Assembly: GCF_020630935.1 (NCBI RefSeq)
Contig: NZ_JAHDIG010000034.1
Span: 1 to 49,795, forward strand
Origin: Bernardetia sp.
GTDB taxonomy: Bacteria; Bacteroidota; Bacteroidia; Cytophagales; Bernardetiaceae
Direction: 5' to 3'
DNA length: 49,795 nt
Both the position numbers and the translations under genes were made by a program. Shown one piece after another: positions 33,517 to 43,576 of this stretch. Each line of letters begins with the position of its first letter. The stretch's first letter is position 1. The notes under the pieces are model-generated. The model was not told the origin of the DNA. It worked only from the letters and a program-made list of their open reading frames with translations, and did not search any database.

Positions 33517-36500
33517 ATGCAGCGAACCCTTTTCGCCCAACCAAATTTTACATTGTATTTGCACATTGCAAAATCTTTATTTTCTTACTCTTTTGTTCGT
33601 TTCTTGATAGCTACTCTTGGCTGTTTGCTCATTACAAAGGCAGCCCAAGCCCAAGATACAACAACAGTAAACAATATAGATTCCCTTCTTTTCTTAGATA
33701 AGAATGTAAAACCTTATACAGAAGAAGGGCAAACGCAAAATCCTCTGTTAGAGCCAGATTTAGAATCTCCTCTACTTCAACTTCCAGACCCAAGAAGTTT
33801 GGATGCTGTTTATCGATTAGATGAAAGTGGCGAATTTTATGATGTTTTGCGTCGTGATGCGCCCAATTCTTACACACCTATTGGCAGAATATCGGTAGAA
33901 GATTATGCAAAACTCAAAGCCTACTACGATGATGTAGCATATTACAAAGAAAAAATACAAGCTGCTGATGTAAATACATCTAATGCCACCACAAGTAAAG
34001 TCCCAAAAATTGAAGTGGCTCTGCCTTCTGGTTTAGGACGACTTTTGGGAGGAGATAAAATTGAAATTCAGCCAACTGGTTCAGTTTTGTTAGATTTTGG
34101 TGGAAAATGGCAAAGAATAGACAATCCTCAAATTCCTGTTCGTCAGCAGCGCAATGGAGGAATCAATTTTGACCAGCGTATTCAGTTTTCTATTTTAGGA
34201 AAGCTAGGAGAAAAAATGCAACTCAATGCCAACTTCGATACAAAGGCAGCTTTTCAGTTCGAAAATCGTTTTAATCAAGGTTATACAGGTTATGAAGAGG
34301 ATATTGTTCAGCAAGTTCAGTTTGGAAATGTAAGCCTTGCTACTTCCAACACGCTCATTACAGGAAGTCAGAATCTGATGGGTATTACTACTCGCTTGCG
34401 TTTTGGAAAACTTTGGCTCAATACGCTTGTAGCAAATCAAAGAGGTGTTTCAGAAAGTATTACGATTCGAAACGGAGCGCAAGGACAAGAGTTTGAAATT
34501 CGTGCAGACCAATATGAAGATAATCAACACTTTTTCTTAGGACAGTTTTTTAGAGATAATTATGAACAGGCTTTGCGTGCTGTACCAAGTGTTGTTTCTG
34601 GGGTCAATATTACTCGTGTGGAAGTTTATATAACCAATCGTAACAACGATACTGAAACGCTTCGTAATATCATTGGTTTTATGGATTTGGGAGAAGGTGC
34701 GCCATACAGAGAACGTTTTAATGGACAAGGAGGCGTAGCAAGAAATGAAGCAAACAATCTTTTTGAACAAGTAAGAACACTCAACAGAACACCAGACCAA
34801 CTCACACAACTTTTAGAAAGTGGTGCATTTAATCTTGAAAACGGAACAGACTATTCTTTCCTTCGTTCGGCAAGAAAACTAAGTAATAACGAATTTACGT
34901 TTCACCCACAACTCGGTTATATTTCATTACAACAACCTCTTAGAAATGACGAAATTTTAGCTGTAGCTTATGAATATACCTACAATGGACAAATTTTTAA
35001 AGTAGGAGAGCTAACAGAAGACTACCAAAATCGTGATGCCAATGATGCCATTTTTATGAAATTATTGAGTCCCCCAACAATTAGAACCGATTTGCCATTG
35101 TGGGATTTGATGATGAAAAATATTTATTCTTTGCAAGCGACACAACTTCGTCCAGAAAACTTCCAATTGCAAGTAATTTATCGTGATGATATTACAGGAA
35201 TTGACAATCCAAGTTTGCACGAGGGAAGAAATACAGAAGATGTTCCTTTGGTTCAATTAATGAACTTAGACAGACTTAATCCAAACCTTGACCCACAAGT
35301 AGATGGAAATTTTGACTACTTGGAAAATATTACAGTACAATCTGACCAAGCGAGAATTATTTTCCCAGTTGTAGAGCCGTTTGGAGATAAAATGCTAGAA
35401 TATTTTGACCCAGTAGCTGAAGTAGATTTGATTGAGAAATATGTTTTTAATGAACTCTACGACGGTACGCAAGCCGATGCTGTTCTTTATGCTAATAAGA
35501 GTAAGTATTTTCTAAAAGGTTCGTATCAGAGTGCTGGAGGAAATGAGGTCGTCTTACCAGGTATTAATATTTCGGAAGGTTCAGTTATGGTGCGTGCAGG
35601 CTCAGTTATGCTTTCCGAAGGTGCTGATTATACCGTAGATTATCAGTTTGGTAGAGTCAGAATTTTGAATGAAGGCGTTTTAGCATCTGGAAAAGATATT
35701 ACCATCCAATATGAAAGAGCTGATTTGTTTAGTGTACAACAGCGAAATATTATGGGAATTGATGCTGAATATATTTTAAACAAGGATGTCAAATTTTCTG
35801 GAACACTTCTTCACCTGAACGAACGACCTGTTATTACTCGTGTTACAACTGGTTTAGAGCCTGTTAGAAATACAATGATAGGTGCAACAGCAAGTATTCA
35901 GAAAGAATCTGGTTTCCTTACAAGAATGGTAGATGCTATTCCAGGGCTTGATACCAAAGAAAAATCAACCATCACTTTTAGAGGTGAGTACGCTCAACTC
36001 ATACCAGGAGAGAACAACGTTATTAAGCGAAACGGTGGAGAAGCTGCTTCCTATGTAGATGATTTTGAAAGTAGTGAAATTCCGTATGACCTCACTCGCC
36101 AGCCTGTTACGTGGAAATTAGGAGCTACTCCACAGCTTTTCCGTCCAGAAAATGGTTTTGATTCGTTGAATTATTCTTACAAAAGAGCTAAAATGTCGTG
36201 GCATACGGTTGATGTAACAGCATTTTATGACAACAGTTTGGTAAGTCAGACGCCAGACAATATTACAGACCAAGATAAACAAAATCATTATGTTCGTCAG
36301 ATTCCGTTTGATGAAATTTTCCAACAGCGAGACAATCAGCAAATCAATCCACCAGAAATTACATTCGATTTAGCTTATTATCCATCTTATCCAGGGCAGT
36401 ACAATTACAACCCAGAACTCAATGTAGATGGAACGCTTCGCAATCCAAGAGAAAATTTTGCAGCTATTACGAAGGGAATTACCTATAATGTCGATTTTGA

Positions 36501-39500
36501 TAATATCAATGTTCAGTACATAGAATTTTGGCTAATGGATCCATTTATTCAAAGCCAAAATGGACGTATTGAAACACCAGAAGGACAAGGAGTTCCAAAT
36601 AGCACAGGAGGAAAGTTTTATATCAACTTAGGAAATATTTCAGAAGATGTAATTCCTGATAGAAGACACGGTTTTGAAAATGGTTTGCCTGTCAATGATA
36701 ACGAACTTGACGACGTAGAAGAAACAGCGTGGGGACGAGTAACTACACAACAATATTTGACAGATGCTTTTGCAGCCGAAGACGGAGCAAGAGCAAGACA
36801 AGATGTAGGACTAGACGGACTAGACGACGAAGCAGAACGTAGTTACTTTAGAGAATACTTAAATGCTGTACAACCAAGGTTAAGTGCATCAGCTTTTCAA
36901 AGACTAGAAGCAGACCCTTCAAAAGATAATTTTAGATATTATTTGGGAGGAGAACAAGACGATAATAATCGCAAAATCTTAGGACGTTATTTTGATTTCA
37001 ATGGAATGGAAGGCAACTCGCCAGCCAATGCAGGAACAGCTTCTGCCACCACACTGCCAGACAATGAAGATTTGAACCGAGACAATACACTTTCAGATTT
37101 GGATGGTTATTATCAATATGAAGTAGATTTACGTCCGAATCAATTAGAAAGCAATCGTTACGTAGTGGATAAAGTAACGGTTGAGCGCAATGGCGACCAA
37201 GTAAATTGGTATCAATTCCGTATTCCAATCCGTGAATTTGATGATAAAATTGGTAGTATTGATGGTTTTAAGTCTATCCGTTTTATTCGTCTCTTTATGA
37301 CTGATTGGGAACAGCCAGTAGTGATGCGTATGGCACATTTTCAGTTTGTGGGAGCGCAATGGAGACCTTATTTCTCAACGCTTCAAGACGAAGGATTGGC
37401 TCGCCCAGTTGAACCTTATGACCCACAGTTTACTATTTCTACAGTAAATATTGAGGAAAATGGAAGTGATGCAGCACCTAACTCTCAAGGCATTTCGTAT
37501 GCTCTTCCTCCCGACTTTGTACGTGATACTGACCCAACTTCTATTACACAAGCTCGCTTAAACGAACAGTCTTTACAGCTTTGTGTAGAAGATTTGCAAG
37601 ATGGAGATAGCCGTGCAGCGTATAAAAATATCATTTTCGATTTTGTATTTTATAAGCGAATCAAAATGTTTTTACACGCCAATAGTGCCACAGCACAAAA
37701 TGGAGAAGTAACAGCATTCCTTCGTTTAGGAACAGATTTTAAAGAAAACTATTATGAAATTGAAGTTCCTCTGACAATGTCGGCAGCAGGCTCTTCACTT
37801 ACCAATCAAATTTGGCTACAAGAAAACGAAATCGATTTGCCTTTTGATGCCCTCTACGACACCAAAACGGAACGCAATGCAAGTGGACTAAGTGTAAGAG
37901 TGCCTTATGAGCGAATTTATGAAAAGTATAAATTGCGTGTCGTCGGAAATCCAGACCTTAGTAGTGTACAGCTTATTATGATAGGAATTCGAAATCCGAA
38001 AACATTAGACGAACAGCCAAAATCTGTTTGTGTGTGGGCAAACGAACTTCGTGTAACCGATTTTAATAAAGAAGGTGGTTGGGCGACGAATCTCCAACTT
38101 CAAACACAACTTGCAGATTTTGCAACTGTAAATGCAGCTTTGCGATACAGCACACCATTTTTTGGAGGAATACAAGACCGAATTTCAGAAAGAACTAGAG
38201 AAACAAGTTTATTCTACGACGTTTCGGCAGCGACACAACTGGATAAAATATTTTTAAACCGTGTTGGAATTTCACTTCCATTATTTGTGGGATACGAACA
38301 AACTAGAATAACACCACTTTTCAATCCACTTGACCCAGATATTAGGTTAGAACGTTCCTTAGAAACTTCTTTTGATAACGAAGAAGCAAGGCGAGAATAT
38401 AGAAATTTGGTGCAAGATAGACATACAAGAAGAAGCATAAACTTGACCAATGTTCGAAAACAGCGAATGAATCCAGAGGCAAAAGTAGATTTTTGGGATA
38501 TTGAAAATTTTGCAGCCTCGTTGTCTTACAATGATTCTAAGCGAACCAATATTAGACTTGCCACAGATGAGCTTCGTGAAACACGATTTGGCTTAGTCTA
38601 TAATTATGGATTTCAAATAGAACCGTTTGAGCCATTTAAAAAGAATGAGCTTCTCAATGCGCCATATCTCAAATTTATTAGAGATTTTAATTTCAATTAT
38701 TTACCAAATAATATTACCGTTACAGGGCAAGTCAATCGTCGTTTTATGAAAACACAATACCGAAATGCCCAATTAACAACAGATGGTGTAGCTCCATTTT
38801 TCCAAAAATCATTTTTCTTTGATAGAAATTATGCTGTTCAGTGGAATTTTACAAAGAGTTTGTTAGCAGACTATAATGCCACAGCTTCGGCAATCATAGA
38901 TGAACCAGCAGGAGAACTCAACACACAGGAAAAACGAGATTCGGTTTGGACAAACATCCAAAACTTAGGGCGTATGAAATTCTTTACCCAAGCTACTACT
39001 TTGAATTATCGTGTTCCTTTAGATAAATTCCCTGCCATAGATTTCTTAAACGCCGACCTTCGCCGTTCGTCTAACTATACGTGGACTGCTAATGCTGTTG
39101 GAGTTGCCGATACATTGGGTAATATGGCAAGAAGTAGTAGTCAGTTTTTGGTCAATGGACAAATCGATATGCAAAAACTTTATAACAAAAGCCCGTATTT
39201 GAGAGAAATTACAGCTCCAAAACGAACAGGTAGAGGAAATCAAAACAATTCGACTTCTCGTCCAACAGCCTCGCCAAAACAAAAACGTCTAGAATACAGA
39301 ATCAAGAAATTGAGAGATAAAAAAACGAGGAAAAATAAAGTTAGAAATATTAAATTAGATAGGCTTGTCGACTCTGTTTTGGTAGATACCATAATGGTAG
39401 CACAATTAGATTCTTCCAAAATGGATAAAATCAATGAAAAGTATGATAAGAGAATAGCCAAACTGAGTGAAAGACAACAGCGCATTGAAGAAAAACTAAA

Positions 39501-40908
39501 AGCCGAACGAGAGAAGCAAAAAGGCAAAAAAGGAGGTTCATCTGGAGGTGGAGTTGGCGAAGGTGCAGTAAAAGCATTACTTTCTGTAAAGCGAATTACC
39601 TTTAATTATTCCATCAATGGAAATACAATGCTGCCAAATCTCTTAACAACGCCATCGTATTTCGGACTAGACCAAAACTTTGCAGCCCCTGGGTTGCCGT
39701 TTGTATTGGGAAGCCAAAGCCGAGACAATATTTTGGATATGGCAAACAATGGGTATCTGTCGCAGTCAGCAGCACAGACCAATCCGATTGTACAAGACCA
39801 AGCCAAAACGCTTAGTTTGCGTGTAGATGTAGAGCCGTTTAAAGATTTTCAGTTGCAGGTAGAAGGGCAGCGCACACAAGGAGCAAACTATTCTGAGGTC
39901 TTGCGTTATGACCCATTCACAGACGATTATATTTCTGAAACTGCTGTTCGAACAGGTAATTACAATATCTCATATTTCAGTATGGCAACAGCTTTCACAG
40001 GAGATGATGAGTTTGGAAATTCACCTTTGTTTGATGATTTCATTGCTGCTAGAAATGAAGTAAAAGCAACTTTAGATGCTGAAAATCCAACAGGAGACTA
40101 TGCTCTTGGTTCACAAGATGTCTTGATTCCATCGTTTTTATCTGCTTACTCTGGTAGAAGCACTACATCGGAGTTTCCACGCATTCCATTACCAAACTGG
40201 AGACTTACCTACAACGGACTTACGAATTTGGAAGTATTCAAAGACCGTTTCCGTTCTATCAGCATTACGCACGGCTATCAATCCACGTATGCTGTGGGAA
40301 GCTATACATCTTCACTTTTGTATGATTTCTCGTATTTGAATTTGGGAATTACAGAATATAACGTGCCACTTGCCGATATCATAGACCCAGAAACTGGAGA
40401 GTTACAACCTGTGTTTGTAGTCAATCAAGTCAGTATTAGTGAGCGTTTTAGTCCACTTATCGGAATTAATATCCGTACCAACAACGATATTACGTTCCGT
40501 TTCAATTTCAATAAAGACCGTATGTTGTCTCTTAATCTTTCCAATTCACAGCTTGCCGAGCAGCGCAACAATGATTTTGTGTTTGATGTCGGTTTTGTAA
40601 GAAAAGGCGTTAAGATTCCATTTACGGACGTAGTCTTGAAAAATGATTTAACGTTCCGTTGTGCCGTTACGCTTCGTGATACAAAAGTTATCCAGCGAAA
40701 AATAGACACTGACGGCACACAAGACAGCGACTTTACAGGTGGTAATTTCAACTTACAGTTCAAGCCTACACTTGCCTATATGGTCAATCAGCGTGTAAAC
40801 CTAACAGCTTATTTTGATAGAGCCATCAACCGACCACGTCTTAGTAATTCGTTCCCACGTTATAATACGGCGTTTGGTGTGCAGGTGAGGTTTAATTTGG
40901 CGCAGTAG
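33517..40908 (+). CDS. sprA: SprA, outer-membrane translocon of the type IX secretion system
   Basis: 2463 residues, in the range of SprA/Sov proteins (about 2400-2500). A signal peptide ends near KAAQAQD (residue 46). The family pattern is clear: NPLLEPDLESPLLQLPDP near the N-terminus; IEVALPSGLGRLLGGDKIEI; the plug/barrel repeat QTQNP, LRFGKLWLNTLVANQRG, ESITIRNGAQGQEFEIRAD; and the C-terminal barrel strands ending FGVQVRFNLAQ. SprA forms the 36-strand pore through which T9SS cargo crosses the outer membrane. Between about residues 1905 and 2025 lies a strongly Lys/Arg/Glu-rich, Gly-ending segment (RIKKLRDKKTRKNKVRNIKL, ... EKQKGKKGGSSGGG), probably an extracellular or periplasmic loop. Promoter just upstream. 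Confidence 0.97.
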   Translation: MQRTLFAQPNFTLYLHIAKSLFSYSFVRFLIATLGCLLITKAAQAQDTTTVNNIDSLLFLDKNVKPYTEEGQTQNPLLEPDLESPLLQLPDPRSLDAVYRLDESGEFYDVLRRDAPNSYTPIGRISVEDYAKLKAYYDDVAYYKEKIQAADVNTSNATTSKVPKIEVALPSGLGRLLGGDKIEIQPTGSVLLDFGGKWQRIDNPQIPVRQQRNGGINFDQRIQFSILGKLGEKMQLNANFDTKAAFQFENRFNQGYTGYEEDIVQQVQFGNVSLATSNTLITGSQNLMGITTRLRFGKLWLNTLVANQRGVSESITIRNGAQGQEFEIRADQYEDNQHFFLGQFFRDNYEQALRAVPSVVSGVNITRVEVYITNRNNDTETLRNIIGFMDLGEGAPYRERFNGQGGVARNEANNLFEQVRTLNRTPDQLTQLLESGAFNLENGTDYSFLRSARKLSNNEFTFHPQLGYISLQQPLRNDEILAVAYEYTYNGQIFKVGELTEDYQNRDANDAIFMKLLSPPTIRTDLPLWDLMMKNIYSLQATQLRPENFQLQVIYRDDITGIDNPSLHEGRNTEDVPLVQLMNLDRLNPNLDPQVDGNFDYLENITVQSDQARIIFPVVEPFGDKMLEYFDPVAEVDLIEKYVFNELYDGTQADAVLYANKSKYFLKGSYQSAGGNEVVLPGINISEGSVMVRAGSVMLSEGADYTVDYQFGRVRILNEGVLASGKDITIQYERADLFSVQQRNIMGIDAEYILNKDVKFSGTLLHLNERPVITRVTTGLEPVRNTMIGATASIQKESGFLTRMVDAIPGLDTKEKSTITFRGEYAQLIPGENNVIKRNGGEAASYVDDFESSEIPYDLTRQPVTWKLGATPQLFRPENGFDSLNYSYKRAKMSWHTVDVTAFYDNSLVSQTPDNITDQDKQNHYVRQIPFDEIFQQRDNQQINPPEITFDLAYYPSYPGQYNYNPELNVDGTLRNPRENFAAITKGITYNVDFDNINVQYIEFWLMDPFIQSQNGRIETPEGQGVPNSTGGKFYINLGNISEDVIPDRRHGFENGLPVNDNELDDVEETAWGRVTTQQYLTDAFAAEDGARARQDVGLDGLDDEAERSYFREYLNAVQPRLSASAFQRLEADPSKDNFRYYLGGEQDDNNRKILGRYFDFNGMEGNSPANAGTASATTLPDNEDLNRDNTLSDLDGYYQYEVDLRPNQLESNRYVVDKVTVERNGDQVNWYQFRIPIREFDDKIGSIDGFKSIRFIRLFMTDWEQPVVMRMAHFQFVGAQWRPYFSTLQDEGLARPVEPYDPQFTISTVNIEENGSDAAPNSQGISYALPPDFVRDTDPTSITQARLNEQSLQLCVEDLQDGDSRAAYKNIIFDFVFYKRIKMFLHANSATAQNGEVTAFLRLGTDFKENYYEIEVPLTMSAAGSSLTNQIWLQENEIDLPFDALYDTKTERNASGLSVRVPYERIYEKYKLRVVGNPDLSSVQLIMIGIRNPKTLDEQPKSVCVWANELRVTDFNKEGGWATNLQLQTQLADFATVNAALRYSTPFFGGIQDRISERTRETSLFYDVSAATQLDKIFLNRVGISLPLFVGYEQTRITPLFNPLDPDIRLERSLETSFDNEEARREYRNLVQDRHTRRSINLTNVRKQRMNPEAKVDFWDIENFAASLSYNDSKRTNIRLATDELRETRFGLVYNYGFQIEPFEPFKKNELLNAPYLKFIRDFNFNYLPNNITVTGQVNRRFMKTQYRNAQLTTDGVAPFFQKSFFFDRNYAVQWNFTKSLLADYNATASAIIDEPAGELNTQEKRDSVWTNIQNLGRMKFFTQATTLNYRVPLDKFPAIDFLNADLRRSSNYTWTANAVGVADTLGNMARSSSQFLVNGQIDMQKLYNKSPYLREITAPKRTGRGNQNNSTSRPTASPKQKRLEYRIKKLRDKKTRKNKVRNIKLDRLVDSVLVDTIMVAQLDSSKMDKINEKYDKRIAKLSERQQRIEEKLKAEREKQKGKKGGSSGGGVGEGAVKALLSVKRITFNYSINGNTMLPNLLTTPSYFGLDQNFAAPGLPFVLGSQSRDNILDMANNGYLSQSAAQTNPIVQDQAKTLSLRVDVEPFKDFQLQVEGQRTQGANYSEVLRYDPFTDDYISETAVRTGNYNISYFSMATAFTGDDEFGNSPLFDDFIAARNEVKATLDAENPTGDYALGSQDVLIPSFLSAYSGRSTTSEFPRIPLPNWRLTYNGLTNLEVFKDRFRSISITHGYQSTYAVGSYTSSLLYDFSYLNLGITEYNVPLADIIDPETGELQPVFVVNQVSISERFSPLIGINIRTNNDITFRFNFNKDRMLSLNLSNSQLAEQRNNDFVFDVGFVRKGVKIPFTDVVLKNDLTFRCAVTLRDTKVIQRKIDTDGTQDSDFTGGNFNLQFKPTLAYMVNQRVNLTAYFDRAINRPRLSNSFPRYNTAFGVQVRFNLAQ

Positions 40909-40931
40909 GTTTTTTGTTTTTTTTTGATGTT

Positions 40932-40954
40932 CTGTTCTGTGTGCCACAGAACAG
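40932..40954. repeat. REP-like hairpin 1 (RAYT-associated)
   Basis: CTGTTCTGTG (40932-40941), TGC loop, CACAGAACAG (40945-40954): a perfect 10-bp stem directly after sprA, followed by a G-run. The same stem recurs inverted at 42257-42277, flanking the HEPN gene, next to a RAYT transposase. Confidence 0.88.
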
Positions 40955-41039
40955 GGGGGAGGTAATGTTGAATTTGTTTATATTTGAAATTAAATCTATA
41001 TTAGTAAAATACAAATTATTCTAAAAATGTACAATAAAT

Positions 41040-42242
41040 ATGAAAATTCGCATAATATGTTATTCTGAAGTAGGAAAAACTTTGGTAAATAGTAAATCTA
41101 AGTTTCAAGGTTTCTTATGTACAAACTTTGGAGGAGATTTGGAAAGTAATAGTGCAGGAGATATGATAAAATTTCCTCTAGGCAGCTTAATTGTGTCTGA
41201 CTTTGAGAGCAAAATAGCAAGGGTAGATAAGTTCTATACCATTGACGTAAATTTAGATGATAAAGATGATATTAAACAATCCTGTGATTTTAGAGAAGAG
41301 TTGATATATTTTTGCAAACAAAATATGGAGTTTGAATCTGTTATTTTAGTTTCAGATGATATATCTAAGAAAATAGGACAACTTATATTTCCTCTTATAC
41401 AAGATATAGAATCTTTAGGTAGAAAGTTTCTTGCAGAATTTTTCTATACACAAAAAGGAACTAATTGGTTAGAACAAGAACGTTCGTTATCTGACAATGC
41501 AAAATCTCAGATAAAAGAAAGACACAAAGAGGAAATAAGTAGTAAGAAAGAACTGAGAGGGTTTGTTTTAGCTGATTCTACATTGATGTTTATAGATTTC
41601 AGACATATTTCAGATATAATTATGTCTTCTGAACATCATTTTTCTGTGAAAGAATTAATAGGTAGAATAAGAGGTGCATCAGATATTAGTTCTTTACAAG
41701 ACCAAATTAAAACTACACATGAGCAATTCTTTCAACAGTTTTTTGAGAAAAAATTTGAAGAAAAATGGACGTATATTGGTAAAATTAGAAATGCAGTAGC
41801 ACACATGAGGTATTTGCATATAAAAGATTATGAAAAAACCTTAGAGATAAAAGAAGAATTATTATCTATTTTTAATGCTGCAACTAGGGAACTTTCTTCT
41901 TTAGAACCACAAGAAGAGTTAATAAACAGAATTATAAATTTTGATTCTACCGAAAAAAAAGTGGAATCTACTTCCGAACAAGAAAATGATACTGCAATCA
42001 AAAAACCTACTGATATTATATATGATTTAATAATAAGTTTTGATGAATATGCAGAAAGTAGAGGTTGGGAGTTCTTGGGACTTACTCAATTTCTAGAGTA
42101 TGCTGAAAATGAGACAAAATTTGAAAGATTTAGAGTGAAAGAGTTGATTAGTTTATTAATATTGTCAGGCAGAATAGAAATAGAGAAGAAAGAAAACTAT
42201 TTTAATGATATGGGAACTTCTGCAATTAAAATTCTTAATTAA
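41040..42242 (+). CDS. HEPN-type (Swt1-like) protein with RNAVAH motif
   Basis: 400 residues, no signal peptide. The N-terminal 110 residues are beta-rich and unrecognised (MKIRIICYSEVGKTLVNSKS). From about 115 to 290 the sequence looks helical and Swt1/HEPN-like: FPLIQDIESLGRKFLAEFFY near the start, and KWTYIGKIRNAVAHMRYLH near residue 250. R250-NAVA-H255 fits the R-x4-6-H signature of HEPN ribonucleases. A Glu/Ser/Thr linker (about 305-325) leads to a C-terminal domain that may be winged-helix-like (GLTQFLEYAENETKFERF, SLLILSGRIEIEKKEN). It lies between two inverted copies of a REP hairpin, which suggests mobilisation or a defence role; both are inference. Confidence 0.8.
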   Translation: MKIRIICYSEVGKTLVNSKSKFQGFLCTNFGGDLESNSAGDMIKFPLGSLIVSDFESKIARVDKFYTIDVNLDDKDDIKQSCDFREELIYFCKQNMEFESVILVSDDISKKIGQLIFPLIQDIESLGRKFLAEFFYTQKGTNWLEQERSLSDNAKSQIKERHKEEISSKKELRGFVLADSTLMFIDFRHISDIIMSSEHHFSVKELIGRIRGASDISSLQDQIKTTHEQFFQQFFEKKFEEKWTYIGKIRNAVAHMRYLHIKDYEKTLEIKEELLSIFNAATRELSSLEPQEELINRIINFDSTEKKVESTSEQENDTAIKKPTDIIYDLIISFDEYAESRGWEFLGLTQFLEYAENETKFERFRVKELISLLILSGRIEIEKKENYFNDMGTSAIKILN

Positions 42243-42256
42243 TTTAACTACTTCCA

Positions 42257-42277
42257 TGTTCTGTGGCACACAGAACA
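42257..42277. repeat. REP-like hairpin 2 (inverted copy)
   Basis: TGTTCTGTG (42257-42265), GCA, CACAGAACA (42269-42277). It is the reverse complement of the hairpin at 40932, with the loop reading GCA instead of TGC, and lies between the HEPN gene and the transposase. Confidence 0.88.
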
Positions 42278-42313
42278 CTCATACCAAAACACCAACGTCA
42301 TAAATAAACAAAT

Positions 42314-42868
42314 ATGGATATATTTCATCGTCCTAGAAAGTCAAAAATGGTTTTAGATGAAGTTTATTTTTGGACGGATTCAGTAAAAGATTGGCATAAG
42401 CTATTCAAACTAGAAAAATACAAAGTTTTGATAATTGACATATTGCGTGAGTTGGTCAAAAGAGGTCATATAAAAGTATATGCCTTTGTAATTATGCCTA
42501 ACCATTTACATATTGTTTGGAAACTTCTGAAAAAGAACGGAAAAGAAATGCCTCATGCTTCGTTCAATAAGAAAACAGCTCATTTGATTATGAAAGACCT
42601 AAAAGAGAATCATAAACGAGTAGTTCCTTATTTTGAAGTACAAGAAACAGAGAGAATGCACAGAATTTGGCAACGTTACCCTTTAGCTGTCTTGATGGAT
42701 TATAAGTGGAAAGTAGAGCAGAAAATTGATTATATTCATAACAATCCATTACAAGACCATTGGAATTTGGCTAAATATCCAGAGGAATATAAATGGTCTT
42801 CGGCTAAGTTTTATGAAGAAGGAATAGATGAATTTGATTTTTTGACAGATTATAGGGAAGTATTTTGA
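42314..42868 (+). CDS. REP-associated tyrosine transposase (RAYT), Y1_Tnp family
   Basis: 184 residues, complete. The HUH metal site is His64-x-His66 in FVIMPNHLHIVWK, and the catalytic tyrosine is Tyr140 in KIDYIHNNPLQDHW. The ending KYPEEYKWSSAKFYEEG is typical of RAYT proteins related to IS200/IS605 transposases. RAYTs nick and move the palindromic REP elements that lie beside them. Three such hairpins (40932, 42257, 42882) flank this gene and the HEPN gene, so the element looks intact. There is no sign of a TnpB partner. Confidence 0.93.
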   Translation: MDIFHRPRKSKMVLDEVYFWTDSVKDWHKLFKLEKYKVLIIDILRELVKRGHIKVYAFVIMPNHLHIVWKLLKKNGKEMPHASFNKKTAHLIMKDLKENHKRVVPYFEVQETERMHRIWQRYPLAVLMDYKWKVEQKIDYIHNNPLQDHWNLAKYPEEYKWSSAKFYEEGIDEFDFLTDYREVF

Positions 42869-42881
42869 ATGTTATTTTATT

Positions 42882-42898
42882 CTGTTCTGACAGAACAG
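42882..42898. repeat. REP-like hairpin 3 (degenerate, after RAYT)
   Basis: CTGTTCTGACAGAACAG at 42882-42898 keeps the stem sequence of the two other copies but has lost the GTG...CAC top. It lies 14 nt after the RAYT stop codon. Confidence 0.75.
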
Positions 42899-42952
42899 GT
42901 GAAAGAGGTACAAGGAAGAGAGTAAATATTTCAAAAATAAAATCATAGTTTT

Positions 42953-43546
42953 ATGAACTGGTTACATCAAAAAATAGACGAAGTTTTCATCAGAATGAAA
43001 AAAGAGGAATTTGCTATGACGGTTGAAGATTATCATTTTCCAAAAGAAATGATTGAGAGTGAAGACCCAAAAAATAAAAGCCTCAAAGTATGGAAACCCA
43101 CTCCTAGTACAATTACAGACGAAGAGTTAGACGAGTTGGAAAGTAAAATAAGTAAGAAGCTACCCAAATCGTACAGAGAGTTTTTGAAGTATAAATTCTT
43201 TAATGAGTTTATGCTAGAAGATTATAGCATCGTATTTCCTTCAAATTTACCTAACAAAGCAATCCCTAAACTTTTTGAAAAAACAGAGTTATTTGATGGA
43301 GACTTGGATAGTAGAGGTTATATTTATTTTGCAGATTTCAATGATGGTGGATTTCTTTGTTTTGATACAAACCAAGAGAGAGAAGACAACGAATATCCTG
43401 TTGTGATGATTGACCACGAAGATACTGAAACGCCACACTTGTATGCTGAAAACTTTAGAGATTTATTAGCAAGTGATGCAGACAGAAGTAACAGATTTAT
43501 AGAATATTTGAATGAATTTGATAGGAAAAGGTGGGCTAAAGAGTAG
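42953..43546 (+). CDS. SMI1/KNR4 (SUKH) family protein
   Basis: 197 residues. The SUKH fold is visible from about residue 55: TITDEELDELESKISKKLPK, SYREFLKYKFFNEF, and RGYIYFADFNDGGFLCFDTN followed by EYPVVMIDHEDTE. Such proteins often serve as immunity proteins against polymorphic toxins, though many have other roles. The first 50 residues are charged and helical. No toxin gene is adjacent; the nearest accessory genes are the RAYT and the HEPN protein. It is soluble and has no signal peptide. It may be the immune partner of something nearby or a stray accessory gene. Confidence 0.87.
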   Translation: MNWLHQKIDEVFIRMKKEEFAMTVEDYHFPKEMIESEDPKNKSLKVWKPTPSTITDEELDELESKISKKLPKSYREFLKYKFFNEFMLEDYSIVFPSNLPNKAIPKLFEKTELFDGDLDSRGYIYFADFNDGGFLCFDTNQEREDNEYPVVMIDHEDTETPHLYAENFRDLLASDADRSNRFIEYLNEFDRKRWAKE

Positions 43547-43576
43547 CATATCTTATAAACTATTTCAATACTAAAG

